Shown here piece by piece: positions 38,201 to 48,790 of a DNA stretch of 64,000 nt. This DNA comes from Chrysoperla carnea (taxonomy: Eukaryota; Arthropoda; Insecta; Neuroptera; Chrysopidae): assembly GCF_905475395.1 (NCBI RefSeq), contig NC_058338.1, positions 49,651,935 to 49,715,934 on the forward strand, read 5' to 3'. Under the pieces are notes generated by a model. It did no database searches. It saw nothing but the letters and a program-made list of their open reading frames with translations, and had not been told where the DNA came from. Numbering within the stretch: the first letter of the stretch is position 1; each line of letters starts with the position of its first letter. A program made the position numbers and the translations under genes.

Positions 38201-41200
38201 AAAATACCGAAAAATTTGTGATAACTAACATTATTGGAGGTTAGATGCTCAAATCTAAAATTTAATTCCTAATTTTACGCCCAAATAAGGTAGTCTAATC
38301 GATCAGTGTTGCTTCTTCTATTAATTTACTTCTAGAATATAAACACGAATTAAATAGATAAAGAGATGAAGAAAGTTTTGCATTATTTTATCCCTTTGGT
38401 CATTTATAAGCGTTTTTCCCATGAGTTTTCCGATGCTTTTATGTATTCGGGAACTTAATTTAAGAGACAGCACCGATAAAATAGTTTAGACTTTGAGGGC
38501 CATCTTTTTTCCATAATACGACATATATTTTAGTATTCTCGCAGTCATAAGTGAGGAAATCGTTTAGTGAAATCTGCCATCATCTTCCAGTCTAATACTC
38601 GCGATGAGTCATCTAGAAGAACAACATTTCAACTATCAAGACAAAATTTGCATCAGACTAAACATACTTACCTTATTTTTTTCCCCATAAATATTCATTT
38701 GACCTTATTTGTTTACATAACAATTGTTTTATATTAAAATCACACGAGACGTTTAAGTTGATAAAAAAGGGTAAAAAATATTATATCATCTTTTTTTTAT
38801 ATAAAGAATGGACTTTGATTAAGAAACTTATTTTATAATTTCAATTTATATTACCGATAAAATAAAATCTTTGAAATCTCCAAACAAAATTAATTTAAAA
38901 ATCTGATTTTCTGTTTTATAGCATCCTGGTGGTGAAGAAGTATTACTTGAACAAGCTGGACGTAACGCAAGTGAAGCATTTGAAGATGTTGGTCATTCGA
39001 GTGATGCACGTGAAATGATGTTAAAATATAAAGTTGGTGAACTTGTTGAATCTGAACGACAACCTGTTAATGAAAAAGGACCACATTCCTGGTCAAATGA
39101 ATCAGCTGACCAAAATAATGGGTAAAATCAATATTTATTTTTTGAAAATTTCCACCGTTAACTTTTCCTTCCAATATTCTAGTCCTTTCCTGGATTTTAT
39201 TTTTAGCACTGCGTGATTTAAGTGGAGTATAATTGGTTTGGTTTATTTATAAAAAAAAATATCGGTAAAATTTGGTAAACATATATATTTTTTACCCCTA
39301 TCTTATGCAAGTCATAATAATCCACCAAAATTAAGTTGAAAATATCGCTTAAATAAAATACTTTTATCAATAATTGTGTTATCAGGAGTGGCCAATGAAT
39401 TCAAAAAAAATAATATTAATTACTTGATAAAAAAAAGATAAGTTTATGTAATTTTAAAAATAAATAATATTAATGAAGAATTTTTTTAATCTCGCAATAA
39501 AATTTTAAGTTTAGTGACTTTTCGTTGAAAATATGAATTATTACTTCATAGCCTCATTTTTTTTAACATTGCTCAGTAGTTTGACCTTAAGTCTGTATAA
39601 AAAGTCTCTGCAGGCATGGATAATTTAAGTATCCTACATTTCCATAATTCAAATAAATTAAATTAAAATTAGTTAAAATAAGCTCAGTTATAGCAAATTT
39701 AGCAACTTTGGCGCATGTGTAATTTATTTGTATTATACTAATTACATAATATTTTTACTGGAGGTTAGCTGGTAGTTACCAACTATATGCGAAATCCGAA
39801 TAATTTTCATATTATGCACCTTTTTGAACATTCATTGAAAAATTGATCATAAAGTCCCTAACATTTCAAAATTACAGTGATTTTTCACCTAAATCAGGAG
39901 TCCCGTGTGTTAATTTTCTGTTTAAATCGGGATAATTTAACAGATGGAAATTTAAAAAAAACTATTAGGGTAATTTTATTTTTAAACTTTCAAATCAAAA
40001 TTTAAGAAACACAAAATTTTTTCTATCTGTTAATTGTGCTCAACGGTTGTAAAATATTTTGTCCCATGTATGGGACAAAAGTTATCATGAGGTTAACCTC
40101 AGTTTAACTTATTTGTAGTAATGCATTGAGGAGTCTTAATCACAAACATGACCTTCATTTGAAAAATAAATAAACATGCACTATGTATAAAACTGTTACT
40201 CAGTCTAAATCTGGACTCAACATTATTAAGCAACTACAGCTTCCAACTATTGATGTGTGAAATTTAATGGCCGATAACGTAGTATATACTTTTTTAAATT
40301 TCTATACTAAATATTTATTTCGGGTTTGTTGCGAGATAATCATCTCACGTGCAAGACTGGTAGCTATGACAGAAACTGTCTTAGGCAACCCAGACATAAA
40401 ACCATTATGCTTGCAAAGTTCAATTTCATCAACCATCTTCTAAGATGATAAATGAAAGCCTTATTGTTTATTTATACTTTCCTAATATTATCTAAAAAGT
40501 GTGAAAGCGCCAAACCGTTTTTCAATAAGATAAAATAATTTTCATTCGTTTCTTAAATCTGTTCAAAAAGTGATTTTGCAATCTTTATGATGGAAGGAAG
40601 GAATTCTGCCACCAAACGTGTTCAATGCTAAAATTTCGTAATATTTGGGAAAAAAATTAATATAATTTTTGGTTACATTTTTCAGGGGAAATAACAAACG
40701 CTGTTGTATTGTTGTCTAGACACCACAGAGTATTTTCTATTTAAATTATATTAATTCTTGCGAACATTCCCAACTGAATATAAATATTGAAATATATGTT
40801 TATTTAAAGTTAATCTTTATTTGTCCACTTTATTTAAATTTCCCTCCATCCATTTTATGATGTCATAAAACATAATAAACGTAAAGAGCGTTGTAATTTA
40901 TATTTAACAAATGTATTTATCAAACAAATGATAACAACACCATGAATTTTTAATTTATAGGTCTGAGATATGCAATTTACACGCCTCATTAACTGAAGTA
41001 ATTGCATAAATTTTTGGCTTATATCCATTTTTAGAGGTTTTTATAAGAAATGCCCTCTAGGCCCCGTGTATTATTTATATATTATTTTGCTTGATGATGA
41101 TATGGTCAATACTATTTGATTTACAAGTAAAACCTAGACAATTATATACAACAGCTTTAATTTAAAGCCGAATAATATTCGATTCTATGAAAAATATCGA

Positions 41201-42306
41201 AAAAGATAATATGGCAAAAAATAAGTCAAATTTGATGACCTGTCCTTATGCCAATTTGATGACCGGCTATTTGATGCTTTAGGTGAAATCAAAAATGCAT
41301 TATTACTGTTTAAACTTACCAGTTATTGATATGGCTTATGACTTTCAGACATAGAGTTATAAGATTTGTTCACAGGAGAGGATATTTTAAAAAATTGAAA
41401 GGTTTATTAGTGACTTGTTACCTGACTCAATCTGTCCATGTCCGTCAGAAAACTATTAAAAAAACAAATATTAAAAATTCGAAAATATAGTTTAAATTAT
41501 TCGCATTTTTAATTTTTGTGATACTGTTTTTAAGTTTTGATCACAATTTTTTTTAATGGTTAAGAAGAATTTTCTAATGAAATACTAAAATTATATATTT
41601 TCAGTCTGGTAAAATTTGAGCAAGGAAATATTCATTTTTTGCTACATAAAATAGTTTATGACATATCTAAAAATAATGAATTTGGCAGTAATAAGCATTA
41701 TTTACTAAATTCTATGGTTATTATAAAAGCTTAGAGATTGAAATCAAAATCAGTTATCTTATTTTTGAAACGACCCCCCACTGGCTGAAACTGGCTTTAT
41801 CATCTTTAGCAATTGTTTTCTATGCTCGCTTCGTGTCCATCTCGTGGTTTTCGATGTTATGGTCTTGAGTGCAGATTGTTTGGCTTGAATATCTAGCCAT
41901 ACTGAGTAGTCGCCAAGAAATTTTTCTATATTATTAAATATCTCGCTTCAGTTAACTACTCCCTTACTAGACTACTAATTAAGTAATATATTAATGTTAG
42001 GAAAATTTTAATATTACAACTCTTAATAAGGTGAATTTCTCTTCATTCGACAACAAAGATTCTTATCGCAACCTCGTTTGAATTTTTATTTAATCCTTAT
42101 AATCATTCCACATTTCCAAATTTCCAGCCCGCGGAGTTTTCCTTATTTGTCGTAATTAAAAAAAAATTATTTAATAATATTAATGACACTTCTTTTTTTC
42201 TTTTAGTGGAAGCAGCTGGACATCTTGGTTAATTCCTGTAACTCTTGGCCTATTAGCTACAATTCTATATCGTTTTTATGTATCCTCAGCTCAAGCATCA
42301 CATTAG
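23228..42306 (+). CDS. Cyt-b5: Cytochrome b5, tail-anchored microsomal type, complete
   Basis: Cytochrome b5 carries electrons on the cytosolic face of the ER to fatty-acid desaturases, elongase and sterol enzymes and cytochrome P450s. Three exons, 23228-23338, 38922-39121 and 42207-42306, join with GT/AG boundaries to 411 nt (136 residues). Exon 1 holds YTMAEV and the strand [17 protein letters not shown]. Exon 2 opens with the haem motif [13 protein letters not shown] (axial ligand H38) and contains [14 protein letters not shown] (second ligand H62); the 24-residue spacing is standard. Exon 3 encodes a hydrophobic segment, about residues 109-125, with a short R/Y-containing lumenal tail ending in QASH, as in tail-anchored forms. 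The start ATG has a good AAAAATGGC context. Introns are 15,583 and 3,085 nt. Candidate polyadenylation signals lie at 42864 (ATTAAA) and 43051 (AATAAA). Confidence 0.97.
23339..25000. other. Cytochrome b5 intron 1, first part
   Basis: AT-rich intronic sequence. The small open frames here (for instance 23523-23750 and 24594-24845) have no recognisable domain and are treated as chance. Confidence 0.45.
25001..25215. repeat. LINE-type repeat fragment, copy 1
   Basis: AAAAAAGGATTGTTATAAGT, TTTGACCGCTATGTGTGTCT, GAGTGTTCTTAGC and GGGTTCCGTACCGGAAAAA occur in the same order in the degenerate copy at 25936-26230. The layout (GACCGCTATG... then GGTTCCGTA) resembles retroposon 3' regions. Confidence 0.55.
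25545..25612 (+). repeat. R1 fragment
   Basis: Start of R1 only: ATACCTTGTATTTATGAAAT, then GTTTGTAACGCTTAGAAATA, then lost. Confidence 0.6.
25936..26230. repeat. LINE-type repeat fragment, copy 2 (degenerate, partly duplicated)
   Basis: Shares TTATAAGTTTGACCGCTATG and GAGTGTTCTT with copy 1 at 25001. The GAGTGTTCTT...GGTTTCGTA/GTTCCGTACC end appears twice (near 26032-26080 and 26155-26205), so the tail is duplicated. Confidence 0.5.
26690..27221 (+). repeat. R1 element, near-full copy B
   Basis: About 532 bp, opposite in orientation to copies A and F. It begins with a small palindrome (TATACTATG...CATAGTATA) and ends GTTTGTTTTCACTTGT. All internal landmarks (GTCCCAAGTTTGTAACGC, GGTATAGG-type run, GGGTCTTGGGTCCGTA, CATCACTGTTTATCCACGAG) are present, so it can serve as a reference copy. 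It lies in cytochrome b5 intron 1. Confidence 0.85.
27404..27588. mobile_element. 185 bp MITE with about 35 bp terminal inverted repeats
   Basis: CGTTTTCCACTAAACGGACA, continuing with AACAAAAACAAAACT, is matched in inverted orientation at the right end (AGTTTTGTTTTTGTTTGTCC then GTTTAGTGGGAAAACG) with a single one-base indel. The internal 115 bp do not pair. I could not fix a target-site duplication. Confidence 0.8.
27923..28130. repeat. Foldback element abutting R1 copy C
   Basis: Arms of about 60 nt: AACACGCTTTATTACACT followed by GGATAATCATTTTAATTGTA on the left, and TACAATTAAAATTATTATCC then TGCAATAAAGCGTGC on the right. The R1 copy at 28131 starts exactly where the right arm ends. Confidence 0.65.
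28131..28440 (+). repeat. R1 element, 5' partial copy C
   Basis: Begins ATACCATGTATACATTAAAT and follows R1 to AACAAAAGTTTAAATGTAA, then stops; the last ~220 bp of the family consensus are absent. Confidence 0.8.
28441..30560. other. Cytochrome b5 intron 1, middle part
   Basis: No gene. The segment 29500-29930 is richer in G/C and has GGGAGGGGGTGAT and CATCCGAAGGGGGATCAT runs with the look of a decayed mobile element, which I cannot name. A short GAGAGAGAGAAAG run lies at 28981. Confidence 0.35.
30566..30630 (+). repeat. R1 3'-end fragment
   Basis: TATCAACACTGTCTATACAT through ATTGTTTGTTTTCACTTGT, the last 65 bp of R1. Confidence 0.65.
30862..30926 (+). repeat. R1 internal fragment
   Basis: AAACCGTTATAGATAGAATA then AAAGTTTAAATGTAAAAAAT matches the R1 interior that should precede the fragment at 30566. 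The two pieces are therefore in swapped order. Confidence 0.55.
31701..31955. repeat. Tandem repeat, 3 x 85 bp
   Basis: Units start at 31701, 31786 and 31871 with AACATACGATAT and end TGTGCTCCTTCCCC. They differ at only a few positions (for instance ATATTAATAG against ATATAAATAG). Each unit contains GATTGTTTAAAC...AACAATC, a short hairpin. Confidence 0.9.
33137..33305. repeat. R4 repeat with inverted second copy
   Basis: ATACCAGCAATTACCCGCCC then GCTTCGCTGG at 33141 is followed about 120 bp later by AATCGGGCGGGTAATTATTA, the same start in inverted orientation. Confidence 0.6.
34325..34650 (+). repeat. R4 3' portion with ATAGAGAT tail
   Basis: TTCATTGAGTGTATCAGAAC, TATATGAGCTATATTATTGT, CCATTCAGTAGTTTTTGC and CACATTTATAATACATATAT then AGAGATAGAG parallel 62455-62695 in order and spacing. 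The simple tail and AAACAAAC run suit a LINE or SINE 3' end. Confidence 0.65.
34969..35063 (+). repeat. 95 nt hairpin with about 43 bp arms
   Basis: GGGTTGAAGAAATAAAATTT onward pairs with the reverse complement ending CTTCAATCC, around the loop GTTATAA, with few mismatches. It lies on the sense strand of cytochrome b5 intron 1. It could be a tiny MITE or an RNA hairpin; no evidence separates the two. Confidence 0.7.
35381..35433 (-). repeat. R1 3'-end fragment
   Basis: ACAAATGAAAACAAACAATT then AACTGTGTTAATTGTTGAAA matches the R1 end on the minus strand. Confidence 0.6.
35434..37443. other. Cytochrome b5 intron 1, AT-rich segment
   Basis: Apart from the AC microsatellite nothing is recognised. 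The frame at 35710-35928 has no known domain. Confidence 0.4.
36248..36265. repeat. (AC)n microsatellite
   Basis: About nine to ten AC units followed by CATGACACG; a simple dinucleotide repeat. Confidence 0.85.
37444..37830 (+). mobile_element. R2 element, 3'-truncated copy
   Basis: TTAA (37444-37447) then GGTATTTCCGGCATGAAAGC; landmarks GATCGCGAGATAA, AAAGTTCGCGATTT, GAGATATTAGTTTTGACGTA and AATCGGTCAAATTTT follow in the same order as in the full copy at 22254. The right terminus is missing. Confidence 0.7.
37831..38921. other. End of cytochrome b5 intron 1
   Basis: Nothing recognised before the acceptor at 38920-38921 (TTTTATAG). A TTTTATAG-CAT context places the HPGG motif at the very start of exon 2. 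Confidence 0.45.
39122..42206. other. Cytochrome b5 intron 2
   Basis: Intron of 3085 nt, AT-rich, with a GTAAAA donor and a TTCTTTTAG acceptor. I see no nested gene or clear element. Confidence 0.5.
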
Positions 42307-45300
42307 TCCATTAGTTCGGTTTTCAAAAATAATTTTTCTTGTTTTTGGTTTCGAAAAAAGTAAATTAAATAATAATACAAAATTATTCAAGAAAAAAAAA
42401 ACAGTAAAAAATATTCAAACAAACAAAAATTATTTCCGTACAATTTTCATTTTTTGTTTCTTTTTTATGTTTTTAATCTGTCTTTTTGCTAAAAGATTTA
42501 TTGTTGTCATCATATATTATTCAGCATGTTATTTACTTTTTAATTATATGAGATTGGTCAATGAAGATGCACAGAACATGTTACAATTTAATGTAAACAT
42601 TTTTTAAATCGTTGTTAAGGGATTAGTCTTTATCTAAAGCAGTTCTCATACGATCGATTATATTGTCAAAATCAGCATAAAACTGAATAGATTGTAAAAA
42701 AAAAAAGATAATGTAAGCCAATTACAGTTTCTCAATATTTATTGACCATATTGACAAAATTTTATAAACAATACATATTGATCGTGTGAAGGTTACTTTA
42801 CAATTTTCCTATACATTTAGGGTTAATTTATATAATATCCGTATTAATATTGTTTTTTCCCTCATTAAAAGCGCTCTTGCCCTACTTTTAAAAGTAGGTT
42901 CTAAAAGTTTTAAATTTGGTGCTTGTAAATAGGTTTCTGGAATCTAAAAATAATTAATTTTCCTAAATTTCATTAGGAATTAGCTTTAATTATGTCAAAT
43001 TTTTTAGGTCACATAAGCACAGTATAAGTATGAGACATTATTTTCACATAAATAAAATGTGATAACCGTCATTATTAAAACTATAAAAATGATAAAGAAC
43101 GAAATAATAAATATTTTATTTTGTTGCTTTTTTAATTATTTATTTTCCTTGAATAAAACAGAATATATCTACATTCCTCTATGACAAAAAAATTCCTTGC
43201 AAACCCTTCGAACTAAGACACAACATCTTAAGTCTTATAGGTTTTCATATATGTATTTTTGTTTGGAAGACATTGACAATCGAATATAAGCAATTATGTA
43301 ATTAAGGAAGTTTTTTTTTGTCTTAACACTATAAAATTGTGTTGTAATACAATCTATTTAATTAATAATTCTCCCTTCGCCCATCATGATACTCAGAAAT
43401 ATATCGATCTACGTTGAAAATGGTTCCACTAACATCGAAGGTGATGATTGGAGTGGAAATATTGTAAATATTTATACTGTGGCGTAACTACCTCATAATA
43501 CTAAGATTCTTATGTTGATGAAATAATGAACTTTACCTCAAAATGTCACCATATATTTTCTGAAAATGGCTAAGTTCACATGACACGACATGAAAAACTG
43601 TTCAAAAATTGTAATAAATAAAAAAATGACGCTGGATGCTTGTAACAACAATTGTTAAAATGTGGAAAAATAAAAAAAAATTAACCTAACATTTATTTGA
43701 AAATGTTTCATTATATTGTAATCCAAGTATTTTATTAATTTTTTTATACAAAAATATAAAAAAAAAATTTGTAATAATTAGAGAATTTTTAATAAAAATG
43801 AGACAAAATATAAAAAATTACTTAGTTTAAATATATTTTAAATGCAATATCATCCACCATCTCGGATGGAAGAAGAAAATCCTAAAAAGTTATTATTGGC
43901 TTGACTAAATGTTAATTTTATAATCGTAATCTCCAGCCTGATTTCGGTTGCAAAATTATAAAAATACGTAAAATATTTAATGTTAAGCAGTAAGCAGGAC
44001 ACTACTTCTGGCGCTTTTAAGCGTTTCTTCTATCTAAAAATTTATTTTAATTAAGATTATCACTCGGGTGTTTTTTTGACAAAACATGAAGTATTAGAAA
44101 CTTAGAACAGACTTAAAAGCGTTAGAAATATTAAAGTGTCAAATTAATGCACAAATAAAACCATCCAAAATAAAAATTCATCCTAAAATTGTGATATTGT
44201 ATCTGAAAAACTGTGAACGTAATGACTTTTCAATGTTTTTTAAGTGTTTTAACAAAATAAAGTGGTGCATTCTACAATAACGTTATTTAATTTTAATTCA
44301 TTTTAAGAAACTTCTGTGAAGCATTAGTATAAAAGTTGGTACACGCCACGAATAAGTTGATTTTGGATATTTCTTTTGTTATTGAAATTGGTGGTTGCGT
44401 TTACTAGTGCGCATCACCTCGTCGCAGGTGAAACTGCTGAATTTAAAATCTTTTTTCATATTCTTATATAAATGTGTAATTATCAGACAGTGTTGCCATT
44501 GCTAACGCCGCGTCAGATACTATTCTAATAATTAAAAAAAAAAAATCTTGAAACATTGTAGTCGAAAAAAATAATTTTAATTGGTCAAACAGTACTTCGG
44601 TTGCTTTACTATCATGCATCCCACATTATTTAACGCAATTTCAATATCAGCTGCAAGACGTACTTCATTCGACCTAATTTTAATAAGAAAAGAAATACAC
44701 AAAATTTAGTTGTCTTAGAATTGAACTCGAAAGTGTTGTTAGCTCTCATACTACGTTATTAAAGGCAATGGCAGTCAATGATGAAAGATAGATTATGTTA
44801 ATTATTTATATAGGGTGGGCGCATCTATCTGTTCGAGTTATTAAATTTGTAAATAAAATAATTTATTTTTCGAAAATTGTAACTATTGAAAATGAAGTGC
44901 TGCTTCTTAAAATTTTTAACATCAATGCTCTGGAAAAATAACACACGACCTAGAATTGAAACGGCAATCTCTGACTTTCCAGACTCTCGGCTGTAACCAA
45001 AGGAGCCATCAACATGTACAATAAATCTTTATCAAAGAAGGTGTTTAGCTTTCTTATCTTGACATTAAGTAATATGTAGGCGACATTAAGGAATTATATC
45101 GCTTTTTCTTCGCTTAGTTGAGCTTATGATTTTAACTCAAAAAATTTTTTCAGTTGAAATTAATTTGCAAAATTTTACAAATTATATTCGTAAAAGAGCA
45201 ATTAAAAAGGAATTTAAAAAAATGATTCTTGTGGCCACCCTGGTTGCTATATCACATTTCTTCTATTAAGGGAAAAAGATTTTTATTCCCTCGTTATTAT

Positions 45301-46636
45301 CTATTTTTCTCTATTGCGCCTTTTAAGTTCATTTCGACCACAAAAATAATGATCGATTTTTCCTTGATATTTAAAAAAGTGTACACGCTATTTGATAATG
45401 TTTTTCACTACATCAAAAACTCAATATTTTTAAGAATTTTGCATTTATGAAATAAAATTTTCCAATTTTAGTATGTAAAGTTTTTTCCCAGTTTCACTTC
45501 TTCCTAATAATACAACTAAGTTGATGTATCCAATAAATTTTATAAAACCTTCACAACAAACAAAACTTGCAAAAACAAAAAATTATCTTGGAAATTTTGG
45601 AATAAGATTTTTTTGCATAAAGGAACAAGTTAAAAATTAAGCATGTCGTTTTTAGAATTGGCATCCCAAACTAGAAACATATGTAAATATTTTTATAACA
45701 AAAATTATCATTTACTACTATTTATTATTTTACAGAAAATTTTTCAAGGAATAAATGCGTTCGAAATTTAAATAAACCTTGATTTAAAATTTTAAAATCC
45801 AAATTTTACTTTTGTTCTAAAAGTTTGTATAATTTATAAATAGAAATATGTGCCATAAAAGTAAAAGTAACTTTTATTTGCTGCAAATACCAGACTTATT
45901 TTCAGTTTTGAATAAATGTGTTCTTTAAAAATTTACTGTAAATTAATAAAGATAATACTTCTTTCTCTCTTCGATAGTTTTCGTTATGTCGATATTGACA
46001 TGTATTCTCGGTTTGGGAAGATAATTATACAAAAAAGAGGCTTAATTTTTACATTTCTGGAAAAAAAATCTTGTTTTCAAATTGTCCTAACAATTTGCAA
46101 GTTCTGACTGCTCTATTATAATGATAATTTGATAATAATTTTTTTTGAAATGGTGTTAATTTTTCCTCTACTGGAACTTGATTTTCAAATAAAAAATAAT
46201 TTGTTTTAAATTATTTTATTAAAATTTTGTTTCAATATAAAAAAAATATAAACAAATTGTTAGATAATATTATTTTTGAGTTATTTTTAAGTGATATGGA
46301 ATTACTATGTAGTATTTTCTTCACCTACTGCTAAGCGAAAACTGAATCAATCACAATTTAAAGATGATTCTTAATGTAGAGATAAAACAATCCCTGAAAA
46401 ACCACAAGAAAAATACCAAATTTCCCTGATTCTTATTTATTTTTCCTATGGTTCTAAAAGCTACCTTCGCGATTCCAGCAGTAGGTGAATAAATCATAGG
46501 CTAATATATTAATTTCATGATCTTAACCTTTTCCTAAATTTTCCGTATCCATTATCCAGATAAAATGCTACTTTTAGGAAGTGCGGTGCGTCGGCGATTA
46601 TGGTAGGGTGTATATTACAGTATGTTCCATAAGATC
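42307..46636. other. Intergenic sequence downstream of cytochrome b5
   Basis: The first part is presumably 3' UTR. Two tRNA-like B boxes occur on the minus strand near 44720 (GAGTTCAATTCTA) and 44955 (GTTTCAATTCTAG) without a foldable tRNA around them. Open frames (42278-42607, 45229-45450, 45916-46107) lack domains and look like chance in AT-rich DNA. Confidence 0.4.
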
Positions 46637-46957
46637 TTAAGGTATTACCAGCATGGTATTTGCAATTCCTATGCTAAAGCTATGGTAAAATTTTTTTCGC
46701 CAAAGTTTAAATAGAAATTAAATTAAAAAACTTAATAGGATTAACCATAGATAATAAATATTTATATTATACTATAGTTGTCTATGGGTCTAACTATTAA
46801 ATCTCAAAAAGTTTTGAACGTTTAAAACACGAGATAATTAATGCCTAAGTTCCCAATTTTGACCAATTAACGTTAAAATTAATATCACGAAAACAAAACG
46901 ACGAGGTGCTATTTTTTTTAAAAGCATACGTTTCAACCCTCCTCATTTTTTAGACAT
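46637..46957 (-). mobile_element. R2 element, truncated copy in inverted orientation
   Basis: TTAA (46637-46640) then GGTATTACCAGCATGGTATT matches the reversed right end of the full copy at 22254. Further in, AACACGAGATAATTAATGCC and ACGACGAGGTGCTA match the copy at 37448 read backwards. It ends near CCTCCTCATTTTTT. Confidence 0.7.
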
Positions 46958-48210
46958 GATTGCTGGCCCTCCATATTCATCATCCGTACCAGAGATAAGG
47001 ATAAGAAGATATATGATTCTCTAATAAGAACAGATGAGTTGGTTTGAAGACAAGTTTCCGACAGAAGGACTACATGTATTTTGTGTGTTAAATAGATGGA
47101 GTAGATTTGGTTTATTATTGGAAAGACTGTTCCATTGAATGATTTGGAGCTGAAGAGATGTCGCCATTTCCGATATATTATTCTATAATATTTATATATT
47201 GACAGAAATCAATTATATAGTACATTCTAAAAAAAGGCAATAGCAAGATACAATTTAAAAAAAAAAAGAAACAGACATGAATCACTTTACAGAATAAATT
47301 AAAGAGTTAACATTAACTTAAAAAATATAATTAAATAGATTTAAAGCCAAAAATAAAATGTAAAATAAAAAAGAAAAAAAGATTGAGAAGAAAAAAAAAC
47401 AGAATATTCTATTGAGGAAACATAAAAATACAATAAATCTCAAGTATTTTACGATAGGCTGTATGAAGACTGATATACTTAACATGTCCTGGACACTGTA
47501 TAGCTGTAAACTGTTCACAGCATTTCTTTCAGCACCAGGGTTCCCGGACGTCTTCTATCAAATATTTTACATTTTTAATTCGATCACACCATCAACTTTC
47601 ATACTATCCCATTTGAAACCATACATGCAATTTGCAAACAAATATCTCTTATTCCTATCACAATCATACATCTAGCACCTAGTTTATAATGATTTAATGT
47701 TGCATAAAAACTCAAGATCTCTTTCTCGGCAATATCTATAGCATAAAATGGCAACCATTTTAAACATTTGACTAAATTAGAAATTTTGACTGAACCATTT
47801 AACGGATTTCGCTAAAATTTTAACCGAAGGTGTATGTAATAAAACCTACTATTGATAATAGTTTCATTAAAATCAATCAAATATTTTTCAAGTTACAGTC
47901 AAATGAACTGTTTTACCATATGTACGTATACATATATACATAACTGGGAGGGGAAGGGACGATAGCCCCCTAAAAAATATGAGGAATAGTTCTTAACATT
48001 CACTACAAACCTACAAAATTGGGCTACGCACCGATGTCTCCTCTTGCGAATATAAAATAAAAATGATAAAATTTCTGAAAAAATTCCATTTTTGACGCCA
48101 TTTTGTCGGTTAGACATGTTGCACCACTCCGCGAAAGTAAAAAATTTCAAAAAATACTTATTTTGATGTGAAAAGAAAAACCCCAAAGTTTCGCTGCCCG
48201 AACTTTTAAT
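46958..48210. other. Intergenic AT-rich sequence
   Basis: No gene recognised. The small frames at 47318-47518 and 47412-47675 overlap each other on opposite strands and are low-complexity or featureless. Confidence 0.4.
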
Positions 48211-48790
48211 CCATATAGTACAAGATCCGAATTAAGGTCGACCTTCACCCATCTGTTTACCGAATGAAAGTTATTTTTTATGAAATGTAAAATATTTACA
48301 AATATCCCTGTTGTGGGTTGCCCTAAAAATATGGTCCAGACAACTTTTAATAAAAATATCAAAACTTGGAAAGCTTGTAAATTTTATTTTTTGACTGATA
48401 TTTTGTGGACAATCATATAGCACCGTATTTGCAATAAAATTATCTTTATTTATATATGTGAGGCAATGAATTAACAGATGAACGTAATTACTATTCACAA
48501 CTTGTATAAATGCGAAAATAGTGAACGAAAAGAGGCAGACAGCATAGCTGCTGCATATTCTTTATGGCTTTTACTTTCGAGTAGATCAATATTCGTTAGA
48601 TATGCAAGTCCGAAAAATTTCAAAAAATTTTACTCTTGATATTTTTACTAAAAGTAGTCTTGACCACATTTTTTTAGGCAACCCATTGCAGGGATATTTG
48701 TTAACATTTTATATTTCATAAAAAATAACTTTCATTCGGTAAACAGATGGGTGAAGGTCGATCCTAATTGGGATCTTAGACTAATATAAC
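48211..48790. repeat. Inverted-repeat element, arms about 150 bp, 272 bp spacer
   Basis: Left arm 48211-48362 and right arm 48635-48790 share, in opposite orientation, TCGACCTTCACCCATCTGTT, ACCGAATGAAAGTTATTTTT and AAATATCCCTG with scattered mismatches. No frame of note in the spacer; a foldback or TIR element of DNA-transposon type is likely. Confidence 0.75.

Noticed and set aside
42278-42607. 109-codon frame overlapping the end of cytochrome b5
   Set aside because: It reads the last exon out of frame and then the 3' UTR; the composition is K/N/F-rich as expected of AT-rich DNA.
44700-45010. Possible tRNA genes on the minus strand
   Set aside because: B-box-like TTCAATTC sequences are present, but acceptor and anticodon stems do not form.
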